NCBI GenBank assembly: GCA_022478985.1 | Contig: JAKSZP010000114.1 | Span: forward strand, 1 to 64,000 | From: Massospora cicadina | Lineage: Eukaryota; Entomophthoromycota; Entomophthoromycetes; Entomophthorales; Entomophthoraceae | Reading direction: 5' to 3' | Length of the DNA stretch: 64,000 nucleotides | Shown: piece by piece, positions 44,700 through 57,099 of the stretch | Position numbering within the stretch: the stretch's first letter is position 1 | How the letters are laid out: the number at the start of each line of letters is the position of its first letter | Notes under the pieces: model-generated | The model's input: only the letters and a program-made list of their open reading frames with translations | The model's database searches: none | Told to the model about the DNA's origin: nothing | Translations under genes and position numbers: made by a program

Positions 44700-45647
44700 A
44701 ATGTTCTCAGTTTCCCTGCCAGCTGCCACAGTGTGGGGCATCGATGAAACTCCCCCCTGCCATTTTCTGTATGACCGGAAAACATTCTCAGACTGGCTTA
44801 CTCAGTCATACCAAACCCTGGTTTGATTCGTTTCTACAAAGGATCTTGACCAACTCTTTCAAGCCCAAGCGGTGCCCCACTTCCCACTGGTGCTCCCCTG
44901 GAGCAACATGTATTTTGGCCTTAGGGTCAACTATGGGAAACTTTTCCCCTACCATGACTAAGCCATTATCAAAATGGCTCAGGCGGTGATGGATCCCACC
45001 AGTTTCATTGACTTCCACCCCTATAAGGGGTATTTTGATCTCAGCTTCACCTGTGAAGCTGTTGCCACCACTGCGGCAACTTGCCCCTGGTTTTCCAGGA
45101 TTCCCCTCTCCCCACAATTCAAACCTGGCTCCAAGTGGATACAACTTAAGTGATTCAGTTCTTTGGTTTGTCCACTCACCTTCCCCCTGAGGTGCTCCAC
45201 CAGGAGCTGATGGAAGGTTTGCCAGCCTATGGCTCCAACCCCATGTTACAAAATGTGATCCCAAATGGGGCCACACGCATCGCTGGGCCACAGGCATATG
45301 CCACAATTAGCCCTAAATCAAATAAAATTGCCCCGTCAATTCCCCCTCATGCCGTTATCCCCTCTGACCCTGACCATCCATTCTGGGCCTGCATCAAGGG
45401 CGAACGGAAGATCAGTCCATCCTGTTTTGAGTTGGACCAATCAAAATTCAAGTGCCCATCCCTAGCTACTTCTGATGACGCTGATTTCTCATCCGCCAGC
45501 CTCCAACCTGCCACTCACCCCACACCAGCATCATTATGGGGTAAGATCCTACCTTCCCCTCCCCAAAAGCCTGTTTCTGCAGCTGTGCCAACAGCCTCCA
45601 ACCAGCCTCCTCCTCGCCCCAGTGCCACAAACGCTCCATTCAATTAA
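44700..45647 (+). pseudogene. Unrecognised broken reading frame in the GC-rich insertion
   Basis: Several frame-shifted pieces read as one protein-like sequence: WGIDETPPCHFLYDRKTFSD, QAVPHFPLVLPWSNMYFGLR, SFIDFHPYKGYFDLSF, then an open 165-codon stretch (45150-45647) with LPPEVLHQELMEGLPAYGS and ATRIAGPQAYATIS, and a Pro/Ser-rich tail. The layout (folded part, then a short alpha/beta motif, then a low-complexity tail) resembles fungal LINE ORF1 proteins. No CCHC knuckle is visible, so this is only a guess. Confidence 0.4.
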
Positions 45648-46029
45648 GCACAGGATTAGATCCTAGTTCAAACCCAAGCATCCTTAAAAACAAACCAAAC
45701 CTCACGAATATGCTGACTACCCAATTCAATTCAACCAAAATTCTTGGGATCTATTGGCCAAAATTGGTGAGTCCAGAAATATAATTAAATAATGCAATAT
45801 TCAGGTCAAGTTTTTTATGTATATTAACCAAGACAATGAACTACCCCCTCGCTTACACGCCCCCTGCTTAATGCCAAAACAAACCGCGGTGACCACCAGC
45901 TTGCTGTTGAGCAACGGCTAAGCTAGATTGTCATCCTCTCCACAAAGCTGCTGCCAAATCAGTGGCAATGCTCTCAAGAGGAATTTCTCCTCCCAGTATT
46001 CCCTCCAAAACCAATAATGTTCAAAAAAC

Positions 46030-46287
46030 TTGTTGATTGAAGCCCACAAAGACGCCAACAACGCCATACAGAATGTGGCAGAGGTAGCGCGGAATCCCAA
46101 ATCAAAGATTACCCACACCTATATTGCCACGTTAAAAAAACTACCCACCGCATGCATGAAAGCTGAACTAGCTTTAGCAGATTATGTCGAGCTCTTGTCT
46201 ATAAAAGCTGTATCCCTACCACCGCAATCATCAGAAATATATCTCTACATCCCACTGATGCCCCAACACCCCTGTTCTCCGCTATAG
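46030..46287 (+). pseudogene. Second unrecognised reading frame in the GC-rich insertion
   Basis: An open 85-codon piece: LIEAHKDANNAIQNVAEVAR, then KSKITHTYIATLKKLPTACM and KAELALADYVELL. It is predicted mostly helical, with Ala/Leu/Lys-rich heptads. No family is recognised. It lies on the same strand as the 44700-45647 remnants and is probably part of the same element. Confidence 0.4.
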
Positions 46288-46525
46288 CCCATGTCCTGAT
46301 TTGAGATGAAGTAAAGGCCGAGGATGAGCCCCCTGATCACCCCTCCCCTTCCGCCATGATGGGATAAGCAGTTCCCGCTGTCCCACCTGGTAGGTTGAGT
46401 TTGCGTTATGTGTGTCATCCACTCATTTTGGGCAGTTTGTTCATTTTATTTGGTGAGTCTTATTTTAGGTTTTGAGTTTGGTAATGTCCATAACTGGTTG
46501 GCTTACTTCCGTTAAATGAGTATCA

Positions 46526-47360
46526 AGGTTTGGGCCCTCTATCTTGTGCATATAGTGGCCATTGTTTTCTCATACTTACCATTGATCATTTAAAAAAGTG
46601 GATTGAAGCATATCCATTTCTTCAGTTTTTGCAAAAAAATAACTTTAATCTAATATAACAATATCATTACCCAGAATGAGTGTCCCAGAATAACCTCTCT
46701 AATTTTCAGACAAATTTTTTTGTCTTTGCTAGTCTAATAATTAACTGAGTATCATGGTCCAATAAAGTGTTCTCTCATACCTTACCATTCTGCAAATATG
46801 GGATGGCAGAGCAAGTGAACGCTACATAACCTTAACTTATAGAAAATGGCCTGGAATGACCCATTACATTGGCCACAGGATTTACCTAGTGCAATTCTAG
46901 CCTTCCAGATTAATTATTTTTTGGATTGTAAAAAAAGTCCCTCTTCCAAGCCTTTGATGTAAGGAATTCCCAATTTTTCTCTAAAGTGAAAGTCATGCTT
47001 TACCAAGCCTCCCCCCAAATACCCTAAAGATGCTTTGAGAGTTACGCTAATCAAATCATTTGACTTCACGCTGTAGCTTTCTGAGAATTCGTCTGATACC
47101 ACTCCAGAGAGACAAATTGGTTTGATGATAAACATGACCATTAAATACCTTCCAAATGGGTGAATTGTCCCTATTGTACCATCACTTACCAGGTGTAAGA
47201 AACAAAATTAGGTTCCAATTAGTCAGGACCCTACAAAGGCATTTACAAACAGGGGAATGAACACTTGATTGTCAAGGGCACCCAGGGGACAGTGATAAAA
47301 CAAGTAAAAAAAGCTAATTTTATACCATATACCCCCCTATGTCAAGATTGTGAAGGGCAT
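46526..47360 (+). pseudogene. Integrase C-terminal part of element A
   Basis: Resumes with a segment like CFLILTIDHLKKWIEAYPF (about 46560-46625), then ASPYHSANMG-type remnants near 46780 and MAWNDPLHWPQDLPSAILAF (about 46845-46905), the C-terminal part of the core. The remaining sequence to 47360 is degraded. GAAGGG before the LTR may be what is left of the polypurine tract. Confidence 0.7.
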
Positions 47361-47850
47361 TGTTAGGACTACAGTCCAAACTGAAAGTTCAATCACCTCT
47401 GATGGCGGTGTTCAGTTCTAATCAAAAGGATTAATTATATTTCCATTGGGGATCATCGTTAATCAAATTAAACTAATGCTCCAAATGTCAGATTCCAAAC
47501 TGATCCAAACAAATCAAATTTTACTACTATGAAGAAGTAACAAGATGCCTCAGAAAACCTGAATGGCGTATAGTATAGATATTGTCCTGAAAGCGCATGG
47601 AAATTCCTCTCAATGCTTACTACCTGATTTCCTATAGATATTTGTTGGAAAAAAATAAAATATGTTCTTCCACAAAATTTTTGGTTGTTATTATCAATAT
47701 ATCAAACTTCAAGGATAGTCACTAATTTAGGGGAGTTTTTATCTTTTTTAGTCAGTTATAAGGGGAGAAAAATTATTTGTGCTAGGGGTTTTAGTTGCCC
47801 TGAACGTTTCTCAGCAGTTTGATCACATCCCCACATCCCAAGATATATGA
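47361..47850 (+). repeat. 3' LTR of element A
   Basis: Starts TGTTAGGACTACAGTCC and aligns with 17779-18268 (shared CATTGGGGATCATC, CAAGATGCC, CTGAAAGCGC and GCCCTGAAC blocks). Its end is set by alignment and is uncertain by a few bases. Confidence 0.75.
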
Positions 47851-50800
47851 TAAATAGCACATTGATATCTAATATCTAATTTTCATACATCACCAGCTAG
47901 ATTATGACCCTCATGGCTGACTTTCAACAGAACGTGTTCTGACGGCTTTAGAAAGGCCCAGTAAATAGACTTTCTATGAATAATAGCCATGATTAAGTAA
48001 TTAAACAAATTTATGTTAATGTTAGGCCGTATTTTCAGGTCAATCTAAAAAGCTACCATCAATCTAAGCGGAGTAAAATTTTTATAACCTATAATCGCCA
48101 CTAATTGGTTGGCACCTTAGCCTAATTGATCCAAGTAAGTTTCTATTTTTTGACTCTTAAGCAAACAACTATTTTTACCTACAAACTTGTTAAATATTCT
48201 AAATGACTATACTTTAATAGGCATAAACATTGGGATTGAATCCTGACCTTAAAAGCAACCAATATTTTTTTAGGAAATTGTCACTGAACAAGAATTGATG
48301 ACAGGACAGATATCAACAAAAATCTCTAGTCAAAGCTATATAATGCAGACAAAAAATCTTTTACAACCCCTAGATATATTAAATTAAAAAACAAGATATT
48401 TTTGCTTTCTTCTTCACCTTTAGTGCTACTTTGTTATAACTTGCTATATATAATTGAACTGCAATACTCAGATTACTTGATGTAGGGTCCCTAACAACTC
48501 CTACCACCAGCCAAACAGGACATATCACCCATGCTGATGATCAATGTCACATATTATGCTGCTCTGGACTAAATTTCTTCATTAACAATTGCCCTGTAGG
48601 CATCTCCAAAACTTTGTAAATTTTACTTCCTAGGTTCATAGCCCCTTTTTTGCATCTCTTTGTCACGCATTCTTAAATCTCTCCTACCTACTAAATTACT
48701 TTAGTGGTAAATGGTTCTAGCTTTGAAAAGTTCTAAAGCTCAAATTAGTTTCCTAATACCTATTAATACAAATGTAGATTATTACTCCTCTCCAAAAAGG
48801 CATTATAGGCGGCTTGAATCCTGGAGCTTAAGTATTTCCCAACTTTGATTAAAGGCAACCTTTAGCACTGATAGGTCTCAATATCACTGGTGTAGTTCTT
48901 CTTAAAAGCTTAAAATTTCTAACATAGGTTATTATTAGTCTTAGAAAATGGATAAACATCATCCACGTATCTTTAAACTGTCCTATTTTTGTCAAAAATA
49001 GCATGTGTTCTATAATTAGGATATTCTGATTACCGGTTACTAGCCATTAAAAGCTATTTTATATATTTGGTTGAATGACATGTTAAGTGATACTAATGGC
49101 TCTTCTATTAATAAAAAACAACAAACCTTATAGTGACTACCAATTAGAATTTTTTACTACAAAGATTCAGTAGTTGAGTTTTTAACAAAAGATAGTGCTT
49201 TGTTTATAGAGACAATATAAAAATCAAGTTTTCTTTCTAAGGGTCTAATACCACTCAGATATCCTCTTACAAGCAACTGATATTTACCTCAATTTAATTT
49301 AATTGATAAAAATACTAGAGTAGCTAAGACCTACAACTCTTTCAAATAAGTAAAATATAAAAAATATATAACTAGATCGTCTAGTGCAGGCTTTATCTAA
49401 ATAACAAGAAGTTTATATAATGAAGCTTGATGATCAACTCTTAGTTGCACCTCAAAAATGGCAATTGAGGCTATTGAACATAAACCTCAAAACTATATAA
49501 ATGATGAATAAATTTTATGATATACATTTACTTCATTATCATCAATTACTAACTATATTATGACTATATTTATTGAAATTCAAAATAGATTATTCCAAAT
49601 CCCTTTAGCCATCCCATTTAAATTACCTTTTTTGATCTTGAAGCCATGCTTAAGTAAGGGAACAAATAATTAACCAATGGTAGTCATATTTCTCAGGCTT
49701 ATCTAGAAACTACCTTTGAGACAAGAGGTACAATGTTTTGTTACCTCCCAAACACCATCAAACATTTGGCATCTCAGGCCAATTAATTAAAATATAGAAA
49801 AAAATCTATCTAATTTATCTAATACCCAAATCACTTTCTATCACTTTCAGTGATTGTGGCTGATTAAACAATAATCAGAAACATCAGGATCAGACCTTAA
49901 CATCTAAACCAACTATTATGTTATAGGTGATTATCCAAAAACAATAATTTTTGACAATAAAATATTGACCAATTCCATTTTTGACAATGTTGTATATTGT
50001 TAATGATAATACAACTTATTTTTTGATAAAGACAATGTTACTGGTTCTTCCATATATAATGGCTTATATCATGGGTTTTTTAAAATAGAAATAAGTTTTT
50101 AAAAATAAGAAGTAAGTGGCTGTTGGTTCCTTATATCACCACATGGTTTTTTTAAGCTTAAACTATTCCAGGACATGAGGAGCAACCCCTAACTGGCCCA
50201 TATTAGATCAGGGCCCTGAAGCCCCCAGCGATTTAATAGGCCTTCAAGGCCTTAAGTAAGCTAAAATAGGAAAAGAGATAGGCAGAAACGGTAAGTTTAT
50301 TTAATAATGCCTCAAGGTATTTATAGGACCTCAAGGCTGGAAATTGGGATTATGAAGGGTAGGATTCAGGATAGGGAGAATCTAAGTATCAATTGCCAAC
50401 AATGAGAGAAAATAAAATTAAAAAAATAATACAAAGGGGAGTGGGACCATCCTCAGCATAATTTTCTAGTGATTCCAAAAGGGTAGTTGATAGGGGTGTG
50501 AGCTCAGAGATGGGATTCACCATGACCCAATAGGTTTCAACATCATTGGCATTAGTTGCTGGTGTCAAATTGCTATTTAAATAAAGTATTATCAGGGCCA
50601 ATCCCAAATACTTTGGATCAGGCTTAACCCAAGTTGATAGGGAGCCCAATCCGGCATTCACCCATAGGCAAGTTGTGACTCCTAGTCAGGGCTTCCTCAC
50701 AATAAAGGGAGAATTCTTTCAAACTGCATAAAGCTGCACCAAATATGAAGATATTATTTTATTATGATTAATGTGATTTTTTATTTTGATCCAAGAAGAT

Positions 50801-51480
50801 GGTATGTTCATAAAATGGTTGAATATCCAGAAAATATTTTTTTATAATCTTTTATGCATATTGATTTTCACATTCTTAAAAAAGTTATCAGTGCAATCTC
50901 TTTGTACTGCAATTATGTCACTGCTTGTACATAGTTGGGGTTGATGATACATCATATTTAAGTAGATGAGTCAGATTCATAATAATTTTTGCACCTAAGT
51001 GAGGCTTTTATGTTCATGTTGTTGAGGTAAAGAGCCCCTTTTCTATTTCTTTATTATTCCCAGATCATTAGGGATGTTGCACACCCTTACTTATCTTTGC
51101 AGGGAAATTTATTGCATAATGGACCTATTATCTACACTTGCGACACAAATCTGGATAAATACCAAGTTTTGGTAGTCATTTGAAATTTCCTGCTTCTTGG
51201 CTTTTCTACAAGTTTTATATGGGCCAATTTGAAGTGCTTTACATTGATGGCGTTCTGTGGCGGTAAGTAACTTTCATTAAATTTGTAGATTAAAACATAA
51301 CATATAGCTGTTATAGGTAATTACCTTACTGTAATAAGGGTATGTCTCTTGGGAAACTATCCCTCTCATGCTAAAAGTTTTTTACGTGGCTTTACATCAG
51401 AAGACATCTCTATTTCAATAGCAGCTTCAGTATTTAACCAAACTCTGTTTTCTTTAGGAGCTTCTTGAATGAACAAATTG
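47851..51480 (+). other. AT-rich stretch without recognisable gene
   Basis: No convincing coding region. A minus-strand open stretch at 50389-50661 (LSTWVKPDPKYLGLALIILY...) lies in a slightly GC-richer patch (50160-50720) and could be an old repeat. It has no motif I recognise. Confidence 0.55.
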
Positions 51481-51487
51481 ACAATTT

Positions 51488-52039
51488 TTATATGGTTGCA
51501 TTACGCTGATTCTCAATGCTTATAAGATCAGCTTTTACTGTGCATTTTTTTGTCCCCCATAAAAGTCTCAAAACAGTCTGTTTGTATTTAAAAACAAGGC
51601 TATTATCTAGGTAAAATGTGATGGTTTGTTTTCTCAATACTAAAGTAGAAACTAGCAAATTAGCTTTGTGCCTGATTGAATCCCCTTCCATGCCAAACAA
51701 AAATGTTTTAAAAACATTATAATTCATGTCCATTAGAAAGGGGTAACATGTCAACACAAAGGGCTTGATTCCCTTAGGTTTATGAGGTCTTGGCACAAAC
51801 ATGTGCGCCTCTTGATTTGGGTTTGTGGATTTAGGCTGAGGGGTAAAAGTTTTTAAAGGATAACTTATTTCCCTAGCACATCTGTGTTCCAACGTTGCTT
51901 CTTCAGCCACAAAAAGCGACCATAGGAGAGCGCCATAGAAAGCAATAGTGTACACTGAACTTTCACTAAATACATATTCAAGTCCTTCACCTGCTTGGTT
52001 TGTAAAGAGTTTTTCAGCAAGTGACTCACCCTTGTCTCA
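51488..52039 (-). CDS. Unrecognised protein-coding frame in AT-rich DNA
   Basis: A minus-strand frame without stops from about 52039 down to 51488, roughly 180 codons if read from the upstream in-frame stop. It has no ATG at its left end; the first start-like codon, at 51955, is GTG. Readable segments are GLEYVFSESSVYTIAFYGAL, SLFVAEEATLEHRCAREISY, PLKTFTPQPKSTNPNQEAHM, and a basic C-terminal part ending IENQRNATI. GGTGAGT at about 52025-52032 (minus) resembles a splice donor. No domain is recognised. It could be an exon of a host gene, part of an unknown element, or chance. Confidence 0.35.
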
Positions 52040-52059
52040 GTACAATGGTATTATCATTA

Positions 52060-53590
52060 CTTAAACTCTCTTCTGAAATCGTCAATCTTAAAATAAATCC
52101 TAACAAAAGCATATTTCCACATACAATCTTAATTTAATATAACATAATTTTGACACATTATCTAAAATGCCCTTGATTTTAATTTTTCAGATGAATATTT
52201 ATGAGATTTTAGTCATTTGCTCATCATGTGATCTAGGAAGGCTTGTGCTCCCGGCTTAAATCATTATTTGACCTTCATAAGGCATCAGTCTCATTTCATA
52301 ATCTGTCATATTAACTATCTTTATGAATGTAATAGTCAAGGGTTTGATTTAGCACGAAGTTTTGGATTCTAGTAGAGCCAAGCAGCCATTGGGTTCCTCA
52401 TATCCAGAAGTTCAAGTGAAGATGGAGTTAACAGTTACTACACTTATAATGCTATATACCTTACTTCAGAATTATTTATGTTTGGTAATACCAGATTCTT
52501 AAAATAGGTGAGGTGAAACTTTACAATCAGAACTTAATATTGTAGTGCACTATTGCAGTTTCAATATCGTTCTCCTAAACAATTGTCTCAAGTATAAAAC
52601 ATTATTAGTATCACCAAGGGTGTTTAATCTCAGACCCTTGACAGTCAGCATTTTTAAGTTTTAAAGTCAACTATAACCCATTATTACTCTCAATTTAATT
52701 GAATGGCGATCTGATCCATAAGCCTATTTCTTTAGTTATGAGCCCTTTATTTTTTACTATGTTAAGGAGTTTAATGCAAGCGCCATCTAAGAATTCCAGA
52801 AAAAAGAGAAGCTATTTTTGAAGGCTTAATAAAATTTATGATTTGCTATAACATTGTTGCAAATCTGCAGTTCTCAAGTCTGGAGGATGGATGACTGAAT
52901 GTAAGAGAAATGTTCCACTATATACTGCTTAAAATTAAGCCTTTATATTAGCAACTGATAGTAATTTTATGTATGAATAATAAAGTTCAAGCCATTTACC
53001 TTCATGTGTTGACATTAAACATATTCATAAATTTGCTTCTGGGTTACTACCATTTAGAAAATACTCTAAAGAGCCATTCATTTTTGTTTTTTAGCTTCAT
53101 GGGAGTATTGTTGATTATACTATCTTATTGTAGCAATATAAATCTATAAAGGACACAAGCTGTTTTTCCATTCCCAGCATCTTGGTTGAAAGAGCTCTAT
53201 GGTTGTTATGGAATACAATAAGAGTGAACTAGAGGTAATTCCTTACCCTCTGGAAGGAGCCCTGTCAGTGCACAAAAACCCATAATTTAGATAATCAAAT
53301 TTGAGTTACATATGTAGGAAACCAACACCTATTAAGATGAAGACGCCTCAAGTAATCTTTCCATCAGATAGGATGAGGTCATGTGAATTAAATTGATACC
53401 CGCTGACCAAAGAAATTCAGCATATAAAGACAATACCACTGATGCCAACAACTATGAACTTCAAACCCTTTTTTACTGTTAGGGACTGAAATAATCTACA
53501 ATTGGCCAGTGACAAAGGAATGAATGAGCCAATTTACCACTATGGAAGCAATTAAAACAATTATGATAATATTATCAAAAAAAGTCAGTT
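52060..53590. other. AT-rich stretch without recognisable gene
   Basis: No open frame of note, no LTR pair and no retroelement motif seen. It may contain old repeat remnants. Confidence 0.55.
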
Positions 53591-53594
53591 ACTG

Positions 53595-54437
53595 TTAAGG
53601 ATCAACTGAATCCTGAGTTTAGGCAAGTTGATCTAGCGTCATCAATTAAATCCTAAGAAATCAGCATAGTATCAAATCAGCATAGTATCAAAGCAAGCAA
53701 TATAGTAATTACCAGTTGAGGTACTGCAGCCCCAGACCCAGAAGACGGTATTCAGCATGGGGCCAAAAAACATTCTGATGCAGGGATCTCCACCATGAGA
53801 CAGAGCTCACGGATTAAATCATTGAACCAAATGGATGCTATCACCAAGGCGAAGATCAAGAAGAGACTTACCAGAGGTTTTTAAAGCCCCTAAAATATCG
53901 CCACACCTCACTCTCAGTTAAATTAAGTAAAAATAATCTTTATATAACTTGATCATATTTCTGTAGACTAATTTTTTTATTTTTATAAAGAATAATTTAA
54001 CACAAAATCTTACATTTATTCTTGTTTTTAACTTATTTACGGTTTAACTTAATATATAGCAAGTGACCAGTGTTGGATCAGAATAGAATATAGTGTAGTA
54101 ATTAGTCTGGTAGCTTCTCAGTATGACACTCGTTTAGGAGAACACATTGGGTTACTGAAAATGCCAAGGAAAATGTTGGTTAGGGTTCAATTAAGTCTTG
54201 AGTTAGGCCAACATAACAAAGTATGTTAAGAGTGTTAAAAAGTAAATCTATATCAGGGAAATGTACAGTTCCAACTATACAGCGATGCTACTTTGGTTAG
54301 CATCAGATGAATTTTCATTTAATGAGGTTGAACACTTGCCTCATAAGAGTTCCTGGTGTCTAATATGTGTGAAACAAAATTCTTCCACAGCGATTCTGCT
54401 TTCTAAGTTAAGCAATATAGAGTTTATGAGCTGAATG
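53595..54437 (+). repeat. Possible 5' LTR of element E
   Basis: Starts TGTTAAGGATCAACTG in the style of the other LTRs and ends just before TCCTCACTACAGTGG (about 54440), a variant of the shared primer-binding site. A related sequence, GTTAGGGTTCAATTAAGTC..., recurs at about 54178. No second copy exists in the window, so the left end is a guess. Confidence 0.35.
53659..53690 (+). repeat. Exact 16-bp tandem duplication
   Basis: AATCAGCATAGTATCA occurs twice in direct succession (53659-53674 and 53675-53690), inside the possible LTR of E. Confidence 0.85.
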
Positions 54438-54479
54438 TAGTCCTCACTACAGTGGTGACACCATCAGACCATATTATGG

Positions 54480-55750
54480 AACATTAGATTCTTCAGGAAC
54501 GGCTTTATGCTTCAAATTGGGGCTCTAACACAGTGAGGATACCTCTGAACTCCCGGAGAGAGAGGAGGGAACCATCTGTCTGAGACTCCAAACATTGGGA
54601 ACTAGAAGTATCAGATCTACAAAACCAACTTGAGCATGTCAAGGATCTCTCTATAAGAGCATGCATTGCTGCCATTCCAATGGCAAGTTTATTTTCACCC
54701 AAATTAAATCTTGAATCCACAATTAAGGAGATGTGAAGATCAAATTCATTTCTTGAGAAGAAAAGTATGGAATTAAAATCTGCATAATAAACAAATCTAG
54801 AGACCATATGGGCCACCACAATTTCATCCTGAGCACATTTGACAAGAATCTGGATGAGCTGAAAGTTCAACTGTATATTGTACACCATCCAAACCAGACC
54901 TCATCTCGGGCAACTACTTGATTAGAGACACCAATCTTAGCTACTCAATTGACTGCCGCGCCAGTACTCATGATGCGTGCTGAAACTATTGAAGAGAAGC
55001 CAAACTTCAAACCCTACTTTATTACTAATTATACACCTTGCAAGGGAACCAAAACAGGTTTTATAATGATGTACAAAAACATCAAAGATGGCGCAAGTGA
55101 TTAAAAAAGACATGACACATACAATGACGCGTGAGTTGTAGGGCTCAAGAGATTCTTTGAGCATTTTGTGACTTGGATTACCCTGGACTGAAGTGAGTAG
55201 ACCTATACTATCAGTTTGGTAGCGACCAAGACGTCCAGAAAATGAACTAATAATTCCTGCTAATGAAGATGGAAAAGAATGTGTCAGTCACTAACTATGT
55301 CGCTCGTTACTACCTATAAAGATCAACAACTTTGGACAACAAAAAAGATTAAATTTACCAACTGTAAATAAAGTGTTACTGAGTTTCCTGGAGATGTATA
55401 CTGCTTTGAAGATGCACATGACCTTATTTATTAAGTCTGCAATGTCGCTGAAAGCCATCAAGGAGGCCTTACTAAATGTCCTAGGAACATATAAGATGAA
55501 ATACAATGCATTAGGACAATCTTCTCGATGAACAAACAAGGCTATCTACGTCACTCATGACATGAGCTAGAAACCTTGAGACAAAAACCCAAAATGAATA
55601 GAGCAAGATCCCAGAAGAGAATTTATCTAAAACTAGTGGCTAAGACTGGACAATTTGGCGCTCTAGTCCAATGAATGCTACTGAGAAGAAGGATGTACCC
55701 CTACCAAAGATGCCCTCTATGTAGTGAACTGAGTGAATCTACACATCAAA
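54480..55750 (+). pseudogene. Gag region of element E
   Basis: Plus-strand remnants with an N-terminal helical part (QNQLEHVKDLSIRACIAAIP, about 54622-54680), then EEKPNFKPYFITNYTPCKGT. This last segment matches the capsid start (KFIPGKG...) of other Gags by position. The whole region is riddled with stops. It lies downstream of the primer-binding-like site at 54440 and upstream of the protease. Confidence rests on order more than on sequence. Confidence 0.5.
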
Positions 55751-56149
55751 GGGGAATAAAATTATAAGATGAGGATGTAGTCATACAGAATACATGTGCT
55801 AGTGGAACTTAGTTCTGTGGCTGTACCTTCTTGATTATAAATGAAATAAGTTGATGGAATTGTGTCACAAAATACTTATTTTTCATAGGCCACTCAACTT
55901 ACCTGGATCACCAACACCATTAATGAAGGAGAGCAGCTTGTGATATCTACTTTTATGATATAAACCTGATACTGCATATACCACGTATGATATATCAACA
56001 GGAGAAGCTTTGAAGCCGCTAATGATTCAGATACTGATGTTTTGATTGCTGGATACCCATTTTGAGAGAGCGTTACAAAATAAAATAATTATTCAGAGGG
56101 TCGCATCTTAGCTTTACTGAATACCAAGCGCCTGTCAATATCATATCCC

Positions 56150-56460
56150 CCAATTTTATGAAAATTTAAGATTATGCAAAATATAGACAATAACGTCAAG
56201 TATTAAACAGCTGAGCAGATATCACGCGTGGCTTGGTACCATACTACACTTTTCCTATACGTTTTGGGTGCACGTTTCTGACATCTCGAGTGGTGGTTCT
56301 AGACAACAACCAGTATGATTTCCTAATTGGCACACAGTTTCTACTAAAGATTATTGGTAACATTGAATTCACTACAAGTATCATGAGAGCACTCAGCTAC
56401 CAAAAACCGCTGGTGTTCAAGGATGAAGATTCCAAGCTGTGCAAACAAAGAGCCTGATTG
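56150..56460 (+). pseudogene. Protease remnant of element E
   Basis: An open stretch from 56233: YYTFPIRFGCTFLTSRVVVL then DNNQYDFLIGTQFLLKIIGN (about 56305-56365). It matches the conserved VVLDN..YD.LIGT.F element of these proteases (compare DLDNSAYDILISTQF in D). The active-site DTG is upstream, but only a degraded form is visible near 56030. Confidence 0.75.
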
Positions 56461-57099
56461 GTGGAAACCAATCAGATGATATACCCAATCCACTATGCCA
56501 TTAAGGAGAAGGGCGTAAAAAAAACCTACCATGGCTAGAAAGAAAGTGTCTACCACTGAGCGCAGGAAAGCCGTGTAGATTAGAACCAGAATAACGACAG
56601 ATGTTGCTCTCAATCTGTGTGAAGATACCACTGAACTCAATACTTAAAGTTTTCAGTCATGATGTGATCAGAGAACAGGTGTCAAGGGTATTTCTTGATT
56701 TCTTCGATTCCATATACTCTGGAGGACTGATTATTATGTTTGTAACATCACCACACAGCCTATCTATGTTGAAAAGAAAAAAGTCTTCGTTCAATCCAGA
56801 TTGACAAGCTGTGACTCCATCAATTCAGTGCATGAGTTTAAGAATTTATTTATTGGAATATAAAAGAATGCAACTGACAAGAAGCAGAAGGAATTTGATG
56901 AGCTTTTGGATCTTTTAAATGACATATTAGCACTTGACCAAAGACTATGGATTGTGTATATAGAGGTGCATAGGATGGACACCAGATCTGGCATTTTATT
57001 CAAGTCTAAACCATGGTACTGTTTAAAAGCCAAAAAATGAAGTATTTGCTAAGAAGTTGAGCTAATTCTCAGAAGACAGATTGATCAGAACAGCAAAGA

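Larger units (their letters stand above)
44640..46525 (+). mobile_element. GC-rich insertion of unknown type inside the integrase of A
   Basis: About 1.9 kb of clearly GC-richer sequence lies between the two halves of the A integrase (IWGFIS... and ...LTIDHLKKWIEAYPF). Left and right edges share a diverged similarity (TTTGGGGCTTTATTTCTGCT near 44614; TTTGGGCCCTCTATCTTGTG near 46528) that may be an old target duplication. It contains plus-strand coding remnants but no LTR, poly-A tail or inverted repeat that I could see. It might be a truncated non-LTR element or a non-autonomous element. Confidence 0.55.
17779..47850 (+). mobile_element. Ty3/gypsy element A, outermost layer of the central nest
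   Basis: Bounded by related LTRs (17779-18268 and 47361-47850, about 490 bp each). Its own internal sequence is only 18269-20004 (leader, Gag) and 41315-47360 (rest of Gag, protease, RT, RNase H, integrase). The rest is element B with everything inside it, plus a GC-rich insertion at about 44640-46525. Flanking 5-mers TTTAT and TAAAT are only a weak target duplication. All genes are strongly degraded. Confidence 0.78.

Noticed and set aside
45008..45666. Overlapping short plus-strand frames and a 166-codon minus frame (44806-45306) in the GC-rich insertion
   Set aside because: They are alternative frames of one degraded coding region. The minus frame has no supporting motif. Kept only as one unknown pseudogene.
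54505..54888. Minus-strand open frame of 127 codons
   Set aside because: It lies opposite the degraded Gag of element E, whose plus-strand helical segments are recognisable by position. No motif in the minus frame.
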